In this document: positions 9,050 to 14,808 of the stretch, one piece after another
Layout of the letters: each line of letters begins with the position of its first letter
Position numbering within the stretch: the stretch's first letter is position 1
From: CAYONM01 sp964405325
GTDB taxonomy: Bacteria; Planctomycetota; UBA11346
DNA: 14,808 nucleotides
Assembly: GCA_964405325.1 (NCBI GenBank)
Contig: CAYONM010000075.1
Location: forward strand, 1-14,808
Reading direction: 5' to 3'
The notes under the pieces: generated by a model
Seen by the model: the letters and a program-made list of their open reading frames with translations, nothing else
Database searches by the model: none
Told to the model about the DNA's origin: nothing
Program-made: the position numbers and the translations under genes

Positions 9050-10306
9050 TCAGCGCAAGCCGGCCGACGCTTCAGCACTCTGCAGCGACCATTGCCGCAT
9101 GCGGCTTGCCGTGGAATCATCCGGATGCGTTTCCAGATAGTGATCCAACTGCTCGATGGCTTCGTCATGCCGCTGTTGCTGCTGCAGAAGCTGGGCCAGG
9201 TGCAAGCGGGCCTGCTCCGCCGGGCGTCCGCCGCGCAACAGCACCTGGCGCAGCAGCGACTCGGCGCGTGCCTGGCTGCCCTGGCGTTGTTCCAACAACG
9301 CGGCGTGGATCAGTAGCAGGGACGATTCGTCGGACGCCAACAACTGCCCGAGACCCGCGCGTACCGCCGGCAGGTCCTCCTGCTGCAACGCCAATTGCAC
9401 TGCCAATCGCTGCAGCGCCCCCTGCCGCTCGGTTTCGGGCACCTGAGCCAGCCACGCCCGCGCCTGGTCGGTGGCCTCAGCCTGCACTGCCGCCTGGATC
9501 AGCAGGCGACGGTCGGTAGCGCTGGCGTCGTTCTGCAAGGGGCGGGCCGTGGCCAGGGCCGCCTTCGCCAAATCGGCATCCAGTTGCAGCAGCACCAAAC
9601 TGCGCCGCAGATCACGATCTTCCGGATCGGCCAGCAGCGCGGCTTCCACCGTGGCTCGCTGCCGTTGCCTGCTGAGCCCGTGGTCCTGCTGTGCCAAGAT
9701 CGCCTGATACCGCCATAATTCCGGATCGTCGACCTGTTCGGCCAGCAGCCCGGCTGCCAACACGCGCGCCTGGCGGGTTTGCTGCAGATCCACCAGCACC
9801 GCCAGCAACAAGCGGCGCAAGGCGTCGTTTTCAGGAAACCGCAGCATGCCACGCTCGGCCAGACGCCAGGCCAGTAGGTGGTCATCCGCTTGCCGCGCGG
9901 CCACGGCGTACCATCGCAGTGCCAGGGCCGAGCAGCTGCCGGGATCGATAAAGCGGCCGCACCAGGGCAAAGCTTCCGCCGAGCGATCACTCTGAACCAG
10001 CAACTGGCTCAGGGCTAGGCCGGCGGCTTCCAGCTCCGGATCCCACTCCAGCGCCTGACGATAGGCCGCCTCGGCCTGTCCGAATTGGTCCAGATCCTGA
10101 TAAGCGCGACCACGCAACAAGGGCAGGATGGCCTGCTCAGCCGACACACCAGCCAAGCACTGCAGAGCCTGGGCTGGCTGCCCCTCGGCCAGTGCAACCT
10201 GGGCTGCCTGCACCGCTTCGGCCGTTGGCTGGTCCAGGTCGATGGCCTGCTGGGCCCAGGCGCAGCCCAAAGCGAGCAACAGCAGTAACACCCGCCAGCT
10301 TCTCAT
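9050..10306 (-). CDS. Periplasmic TPR protein of the TonB2-type cluster
   Basis: This 418-residue protein begins with a signal peptide (hydrophobic core LLLLLALG, likely cleavage after AWA at residue 18). The rest is helical with tetratricopeptide-like repeats, for example LRGRAYQDLDQFGQAEAAYRQALEWDPE and, near the C-terminus, LAQLLQQQQRHDEAIEQLDHYLETHPDD. A TPR protein is the customary last member of TonB2 clusters and is thought to assist TonB-dependent transport in the periplasm. The ATG overlaps the tonB stop by 4 bases, and GGAGG (10315-10319) lies 8 bases upstream. The protein is longer than a minimal TPR adaptor. Repeat number was not computed. Confidence 0.85.
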   Translation of the reverse strand: MRSWRVLLLLLALGCAWAQQAIDLDQPTAEAVQAAQVALAEGQPAQALQCLAGVSAEQAILPLLRGRAYQDLDQFGQAEAAYRQALEWDPELEAAGLALSQLLVQSDRSAEALPWCGRFIDPGSCSALALRWYAVAARQADDHLLAWRLAERGMLRFPENDALRRLLLAVLVDLQQTRQARVLAAGLLAEQVDDPELWRYQAILAQQDHGLSRQRQRATVEAALLADPEDRDLRRSLVLLQLDADLAKAALATARPLQNDASATDRRLLIQAAVQAEATDQARAWLAQVPETERQGALQRLAVQLALQQEDLPAVRAGLGQLLASDESSLLLIHAALLEQRQGSQARAESLLRQVLLRGGRPAEQARLHLAQLLQQQQRHDEAIEQLDHYLETHPDDSTASRMRQWSLQSAEASAGLR

Positions 10307-11001
10307 CGCGGATTCCTCCAGATCAGGGTCTCAGTAACGGAGCCCGGTACCGCCTGGCCCTGGGCATCGGTGGCCGGCTGATAGCGGATCGTGCGCATGG
10401 CCTGGATAGCGGCCGTGTCGAATAGGCCCTCGGGTTCGCTTTCCAGAATGGTCACCTCGCCCACCCGACCATCGGCATCGATGTCGGCCCGCACCATCGT
10501 GCGCCCCTCCAGATGCCGACGCAGATAACGACGTGGGTAGAAACGATGCAAATCCGGCGCCACCAAGCGCTGCGCCGGCTGTGCCTGGCGGCCGCCCATG
10601 CCCGTGCCCGCGCTGGTGACGCGAATCCCGGGTACGGCCAAGGGCAAGCGCGTCGGCGCATCGACTGTTATTTCAAGTGCAGGCAAGGCGATACGGCTGG
10701 CAGACACCGATGGCGGTGCCAGCTCCAGGGCTGGCAAGGCCAGGGGGGTCGGTGGTGGCGGTGGCTGAATCTGCGGCTCCGGCGGCGGTGGCAGCGGTGG
10801 TGGCGGCCGATCCAGGACACGCAGCTCCTGCACCAGATGCGGCGGGGCCTGGTGTTCGATATCGGCATAGACCTTGGCCAGAGTGAACAGCAATACGCCA
10901 CTGCCGGCCACGCCCAGCACACTGCTGATCGCCAGGCGCAGCACGATGCCCCGACGGCGTCGACGCCCCTGCTGGAGCTGACTGATCCGACTGCTGCTCA
11001 C
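10303..11001 (-). CDS. tonB: TonB energy-transducing protein
   Basis: The 232-residue protein has a short Arg-rich cytoplasmic N-terminus (RRRRR, 13-17) and a single membrane anchor at about 20-43. A proline-rich periplasmic linker follows (PPPPLPPPPEP from 67 and PPPPP from 80). The C-terminal TonB domain contains FYPRRYLRRHLEGRTMVR, then DADGRVGEVTI, FDTAAIQAMRTIRYQPA and a final strand. TonB carries proton-motive energy from the ExbB/ExbD complex to outer-membrane receptors. The start is the GTG at 11001, which overlaps the exbD stop by 4 bases and has GGAG upstream; the open frame extends further only because it runs antiparallel-free through exbD. The short length fits TonB2 rather than TonB1. 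Confidence 0.92.
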   Translation of the reverse strand: MSSSRISQLQQGRRRRRGIVLRLAISSVLGVAGSGVLLFTLAKVYADIEHQAPPHLVQELRVLDRPPPPLPPPPEPQIQPPPPPTPLALPALELAPPSVSASRIALPALEITVDAPTRLPLAVPGIRVTSAGTGMGGRQAQPAQRLVAPDLHRFYPRRYLRRHLEGRTMVRADIDADGRVGEVTILESEPEGLFDTAAIQAMRTIRYQPATDAQGQAVPGSVTETLIWRNPR

Positions 11002-11399
11002 CGCTGCTCCGTGCTCACCGCCACCTGGCGGGCACCGGCGGCGAGACAGGTGTCCTGCACGCGCAAGAGCAGACCCACGGGCGCCTGACGATCGGCCTGG
11101 ATCACCACCTGCTCGCTGCCAGTCTGTTGCAACAAGCGCTGAACCGTCTCCCGATCGTCCGGTGCGATGGTGGTACCGACCACATGCACGCTGCCATTGC
11201 GAGTGATGGCCACCAGCAAGAAGCCCTCGGCGACTCGCTGACTTTGGTTGCTTTCGGGCTTGTCCACCTGGACGCCGGTCTCGCGCACAAAGCTGGTCGC
11301 GACGATGAAGAAGATCAACAAGATGAACACCATATCGATCAGGGGGGTCATTTCGACCACCGCCGCCAGCCGTTCTCGCCGATTGCGTCGCCAACGCAT
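10998..11399 (-). CDS. exbD: ExbD biopolymer transport protein
   Basis: This 133-residue protein has a basic N-terminus (MRWRRNRRER), one membrane helix at about 19-36 carrying the proton-path aspartate in MTPLIDMVFILLIFF (Asp22), and a small periplasmic domain with VVIQADRQAPVG. ExbD pairs with ExbB to form the proton-driven motor for TonB. The ATG follows the exbB stop codon (TAG) with no gap, and GGGAG lies 7 bases upstream inside exbB. It overlaps tonB by 4 bases. Confidence 0.94.
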   Translation of the reverse strand: MRWRRNRRERLAAVVEMTPLIDMVFILLIFFIVATSFVRETGVQVDKPESNQSQRVAEGFLLVAITRNGSVHVVGTTIAPDDRETVQRLLQQTGSEQVVIQADRQAPVGLLLRVQDTCLAAGARQVAVSTEQR

Positions 11400-11903
11400 C
11401 TAGCGCTCCCTGCTGGCCTGGGTGCTGGCTGCAAGCTGGGCGTAGCGACTGGTCAACCGTTTGGAGCGCCGTCGCAACAGGCCTTCCAGGAGCACCGCCG
11501 GCACCGCCACCGCCAGGCCGAATTGGGTGGTCAGCAGTGCTTCACCAATGCCCAGGCCAGCCGCGGCCAGCCGCTGGCCGGCCAGGATGCCATCGAAGGT
11601 GACGATCATGCCGCCGACGGTACCCAACAGGCCGAGCATCGGCGCGACCGCGATCAGACCACGGATCAGGGCAAAAAACCGGGTCAATTCCGGTTCGTCA
11701 CCCAGGGCAATGGCCTGGGACAGGTGCCGGATGTGCTCGTGGCCGCCAAGCAGGGCGTGGATTTCCTCGGGATGGAAGCGGGTGCCGACGCCATACAGGG
11801 TCCAAGCCCGCTCAGCCAACAGGGCATACAGCACCAGCGCATCCAGCAGGATCAACCACATCAACGGCCCACCTGCATCCAGGAAGGTGGCGATGGCGCT
11901 CAT
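11400..11903 (-). CDS. exbB: ExbB proton-channel protein (ExbB2 type)
   Basis: The 167-residue MotA/TolQ/ExbB family protein has three membrane helices at about 12-30, 78-104 and 118-141. The hallmark region APMLGLLGTVGGMI (87-100) and the third-helix segment IGEALLTTQFGLAVAVPAV (119-137) carry the conserved Glu121 and threonines that line the channel in ExbB. The short cytoplasmic loop is typical of TonB2-associated ExbB. It would form a pentamer around ExbD in the inner membrane. The ATG overlaps the ttpC stop by 4 bases. It ends with TAG, the only TAG stop among the intact genes here. Confidence 0.94.
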   Translation of the reverse strand: MSAIATFLDAGGPLMWLILLDALVLYALLAERAWTLYGVGTRFHPEEIHALLGGHEHIRHLSQAIALGDEPELTRFFALIRGLIAVAPMLGLLGTVGGMIVTFDGILAGQRLAAAGLGIGEALLTTQFGLAVAVPAVLLEGLLRRRSKRLTSRYAQLAASTQASRER

Positions 11904-13189
11904 GCCACGCGTCCCGGCTGACAGGCCAGCAAGCTGGCAGCGGTCTGCTCCAGCAGCACTTGCCGGCGGTCGATGGCACGACCGAGAATGGCATGCAGCA
12001 GCAGGATGGGTACTGCCGCCAAGAGCCCCATTTGCGTGGTGACCAGAGCCTCGGAAATACCACCAGAGAGCAGATGCGGATTGCCGGTGCCCTGGACCGC
12101 GATGATGTGGAAGGTGCCGATCATGCCGGTGACGGTGCCCAGCAGACCCAAGAGCGGCGCCACCCCGGCCAAGGCCGCCAACAGTTGCAACGAGCGCTCA
12201 AAGCGTGGCTGCTCCGCCAACAAAGCGGCTTCCAAGGCGGCTTCACAGGCTTCGCGACTGCGGTTCAAGTGCTCGAGCCCAGCACGCAGTAGCCGCGTCA
12301 TGGGACTGCCATCGGCCGGGAGCAAGGCACGCGCTTGGTCGGGTCGGCCTGCTTCCAGTTCCTGCAACACCAAACGGGCCAGGCGTGGCCGCGAACGCAA
12401 ACGCGCCAAGGCTACCAGCCGCTCCAGCGCCAGGATCAGGGCCGTCAGCACCACCGCCAGGATCGGCCAGACGAACACGCCACCAGCGGCGAACCAGCGG
12501 CCGACACTCCAGGCCTCGATCGCCTGCTGTGCCACCAGCGAGGCGGAAGGATCGCAGGGCAGCAGGCTCAGCTGACCCGCAACCGCCTGACGCAGGCCAT
12601 CCCGGGCCGGAGCCGGCAGAGCCGGTCCGGCAATGACCGGCACCCCGGGCTCCTGACGCAGAAAACCGCTGCTGGTGGCCTTGGATCCGGCGGCCAGGGC
12701 TTGAACCGCGCCCAAACGCACAATCGGCAACTGTCGCTGGCCGCCGGAGCGATCGTAGACCAGCTGGTCGGTGTCAATCCGCAAGGCCAGAGCTGCTGCA
12801 AGCCGGTCCAAGCGCTGATTCAGGGCCGTATGCATCCGCTCGAAGGTGGTGCCCATCGCCTCGGCAAGGAGCACACCACAAACCGTTGCAGCCTGCTGCA
12901 GATGCTGGTCAGCAGTCGCCGCCTGCTGCTGCAATTCCTGTTGTTCCTGTCGACTCTCGGTCAACTGCTGCTGTTGTTGCTGCCGTTGCCGACGGAGTTC
13001 GGCCAACTCGGCCTGGAGCTGCTGGGCCTGAGCCTGGAGCTGCTGTCGCTCGCTGACGATGCGCTGCTCCACCTCCGCTCGCGCCTGCTCGGCCAGCTGC
13101 TGGGTAGCCTGGGCCCGCTGCAACACACTCTGCTCGGCCCCGGCCAAGGACAGCATGATCGAGAAAAACAGAAGAAGGACACGCATCAT
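11900..13189 (-). CDS. ttpC: TtpC-like MotA/TolQ/ExbB protein with periplasmic coiled coil
   Basis: This 429-residue protein has a signal peptide (MMRVLLLFFSIMLSLAGAEQ), a long Gln-rich coiled coil at about 22-100, and a periplasmic domain to about 235. A C-terminal MotA/TolQ/ExbB domain follows, with membrane helices at about 237-257, 337-360 and 378-400. The hallmark APLLGLLGTVTGMIGTF is at 344-360 and SEALVTTQMGLLAAVP at 379-394. This matches TtpC, the extra ExbB homologue required by TonB2 systems in vibrios. GGAGG (13195-13199) precedes two adjacent ATGs by 5 and 8 bases, so the start may be 13189 or 13186. It overlaps the DUF3450 gene end by up to 4 bases. Confidence 0.9.
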   Translation of the reverse strand: MMRVLLLFFSIMLSLAGAEQSVLQRAQATQQLAEQARAEVEQRIVSERQQLQAQAQQLQAELAELRRQRQQQQQQLTESRQEQQELQQQAATADQHLQQAATVCGVLLAEAMGTTFERMHTALNQRLDRLAAALALRIDTDQLVYDRSGGQRQLPIVRLGAVQALAAGSKATSSGFLRQEPGVPVIAGPALPAPARDGLRQAVAGQLSLLPCDPSASLVAQQAIEAWSVGRWFAAGGVFVWPILAVVLTALILALERLVALARLRSRPRLARLVLQELEAGRPDQARALLPADGSPMTRLLRAGLEHLNRSREACEAALEAALLAEQPRFERSLQLLAALAGVAPLLGLLGTVTGMIGTFHIIAVQGTGNPHLLSGGISEALVTTQMGLLAAVPILLLHAILGRAIDRRQVLLEQTAASLLACQPGRVA

Positions 13190-13956
13190 GGTATCCTCCG
13201 GGCATGTCCGAAGGGCAGCTGGCTGATCTGCGGCAAGCGTTGCCCCTCCTGCATGGCGATGGCATCGATGATCGCTTCACGGCTCCCGACATCGTCCACC
13301 AGCTCCAACTGCAGGCGTCCATCCTGCCAACGCGCAATGCCAGCGCGAACATCGTCCAGACTGCTCCACCAACGCGCCACCGTGCCGCATTGCAGGAGTC
13401 GCACCGCCAGGGTCTCGTCAGCCAGTTGCCCCTCACGAATCGACACCTGCCACCGACTGCTGGCGCGCTCCAGCTCGACCAGCGCCTGTACGAAGGCCTG
13501 CAGACGCGCGACCGGCTGCTGATCCACCGGCACAGGCTGGCGATACTCTGGCGCCAGATCCTGGCTGAGCTCCTGCCGCCGCAGCTCGACCTGCTCCAGC
13601 AGCGCCTGCAGCCGTGGCGCCACCTCGGCCCGGTCCGCCAGGTTGATACGCAGCGTTTGGACCGCCGTCTGGCTGGCGGCCAGGTCCTGCCCAAGCTGCG
13701 TCAGGTGCTGCTGCTCTTGTTCGATAGCAGCCTGCAGATGCTGACACCACGCCTGCAGACGCAGGCGCTCCTTTTTCCAATCGCGTTGCAACTGTTCGCT
13801 ACGCTGCCGTGCAGTGTCGGCTTGCAGCAAAGCCTCGACCGCTAGCTCAGCCTCGTTGGCAGCCAGGCTGCCCAACAGGCCGAACAGGATCAGCCAGGAA
13901 ACCTTACCAATGCCAGGTAATGCTGAAATTGGGCACGAAGGGGATGCCAGTGACAT
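13186..13956 (-). CDS. DUF3450 periplasmic coiled-coil protein of the TonB2-type cluster
   Basis: The protein has a hydrophobic signal segment (WLILFGLLGSLAA, residues 21-33, likely cleavage before NEAE) and then a long helical, coiled-coil part (about 36-130, Gln/Glu/Leu-rich). The C-terminal part contains RWWSSLDDVRAGIARW (195-210), REAIIDAIAMQ and LPQISQLPFG. Length (256), topology and position directly before ttpC fit the DUF3450 family, a regular companion of TonB2 systems. The start is uncertain. ATG 13956 lies inside the receptor gene (53-base overlap) with only a weak AAGAAG before it and gives an unusually long 20-residue n-region. No ATG, GTG or usable TTG lies nearer the signal peptide; an ATT or CTG start after the receptor stop is the alternative. 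Confidence 0.8.
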   Translation of the reverse strand: MSLASPSCPISALPGIGKVSWLILFGLLGSLAANEAELAVEALLQADTARQRSEQLQRDWKKERLRLQAWCQHLQAAIEQEQQHLTQLGQDLAASQTAVQTLRINLADRAEVAPRLQALLEQVELRRQELSQDLAPEYRQPVPVDQQPVARLQAFVQALVELERASSRWQVSIREGQLADETLAVRLLQCGTVARWWSSLDDVRAGIARWQDGRLQLELVDDVGSREAIIDAIAMQEGQRLPQISQLPFGHARRIP

Positions 13957-14808
13957 AATCTTCTTTCTGGTACTCATCGTCGTATTCGATCCCCATGACA
14001 TTCTCATGCGCGGTGGCGTTGATGATTTCGAACGCCATTTCCAACGATTCTCCCCAATTCACGGGGCGGGCGTAGGCCGTTTTCAGATTCAACGTGAAAA
14101 AACCCGGCAGGCGATCGGAACACGAACGGCCGTAGAGCGGTCGCAGACGGGTACTGCCATCATCATCGATAAACTCATAGGTGCCAACAATCGGTGTAAA
14201 GGGTTTACCACTGTGATACTGCATCAAGGCCGAGGCGGTCCAGCGCTCGGAAAAACGGTAGAGAACAGAGGCCTGCAGGGTATGCGGCACCTCTTGGTAG
14301 AAGCGATATTCTTCAGGATCCTGGTGATCCAATTGCCGATCACTGCGCTGAAAGGCATAGGATGCGAGCAGGGTCACATCATGCAGGCGCAGCCGCCAAC
14401 TGACATCCAAACCGTAGGCCCAACCGCTGCCAGCGTTGATATAACCCCGTTCATCATCCGGTATCGCCAATTCGCGAAGGGTCTTGTAATAGGGTTCGAT
14501 GGCAATGCTGCCGAAACGTTCATTGCGATGGGTCCAGGTCAGGGCGTAGTGCTCAGACAATTCGTCAGCGATCTGCGGATTACCAAGCCCCTCGGTATAC
14601 TTGTAGCCCTCGGCGCGAGTGGCATACATGCCGGCAGCAAGCGCAATGGTGTTCGAATCGGTGGCATTCCAGACCACGGCACCACGCGGCATGACCCGAA
14701 AATCGTAACCAGGGTTGTCACTATCGACGGTCCGCAGGCCGTACCGGACCCGCCACGCCGGCGTGAACGACCAGATGTCCTAGGCAAAAAACGACCAGGC
14801 GTTGATCA
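13904..14808 (-). pseudogene. TonB-dependent outer-membrane receptor, C-terminal part, with in-frame amber codon
   Basis: The frame from 14806 to 13904 encodes the last beta-strands of a TonB-dependent receptor barrel. Alternating aromatic strands such as ERFGSIAIEPYYKTL, VTLLASYAFQRSDRQ and LQASVLYRFSERWTASALMQY alternate with polar loops, and the protein ends in a strand FSITWHW with the aromatic C-terminus used for barrel assembly. Upstream residues read WSFFA, then TAG at 14782-14780, then DIWSFTPAWRVRYGLR. Receptors normally have FAQD at this point, so the stop replaces a Gln codon (CAG). The gene continues past the window edge. It may be a pseudogene, a sequencing error, or read through by suppression. 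The ATG at 14692 is not a plausible true start. It heads the minus-strand cluster, so its ligand should be imported with the TonB2-type machinery. Confidence 0.75.

Noticed and set aside
11002..11394. Upstream extension of the tonB frame through exbD
   Set aside because: The residues are Arg/Gly-rich and overlap exbD completely; GTG 11001 with GGAG upstream gives a normal TonB N-terminus.
14539..14787. An alternative 82-codon frame across the amber site
   Set aside because: It is out of frame with the receptor barrel and shows no domain, so it does not indicate a frameshift repair of the receptor.

Overview
The window is GC-rich, densely coded DNA from a diderm (Gram-negative) bacterium. The evidence is a complete TonB2-type energy-transduction cluster, an outer-membrane receptor and an envelope protein built like GspL or a PilM-PilN fusion. 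The order receptor, DUF3450, TtpC, ExbB, ExbD, TonB, TPR is best known from Gammaproteobacteria such as Vibrio and Shewanella. The rest of the window does not settle the phylum, so no finer placement is made.

Left part (1-2981). Two genes on the minus strand overlap by 4 bases. The first is a bitopic protein with a cytoplasmic PilM-like actin-fold domain, one membrane segment and a periplasmic PilN/GspL-like tail. The second is a short DnaA-like protein with intact Walker A and DNA-binding helices but altered Walker B, sensor 1 and sensor 2 positions. Their promoter lies in a 219-base divergent region shared with a metallo-beta-lactamase-fold hydrolase on the plus strand.

Middle (2982-5749). 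The MBL-fold hydrolase is followed by about 300 non-coding bases holding a repeated GACCGTTCCT motif, then gnd (6-phosphogluconate dehydrogenase). A perfect 16-bp hairpin separates gnd from the convergent genes to its right.

Right part (5750-14808). This is one long minus-strand gene train, read from right to left: TonB-dependent receptor (partial, with an in-frame amber codon), DUF3450 protein, TtpC, ExbB, ExbD, TonB, TPR protein, PatB/MalY C-S lyase, EamA-type permease and lysA. Most junctions overlap by 1-7 bases or abut, so the TonB machinery and the three amino-acid genes look like one transcription unit ending at the hairpin. ExbB/ExbD and TtpC would use proton-motive force to energise TonB, which drives import through the receptor. 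DUF3450 and TPR proteins are periplasmic accessories. How the amino-acid genes connect to this import is not shown by the sequence.

The points most worth a second look are the degenerate DnaA-like protein coupled to an envelope protein, the amber codon in the receptor, and the fusion of a TonB2 operon with PatB, EamA and lysA.
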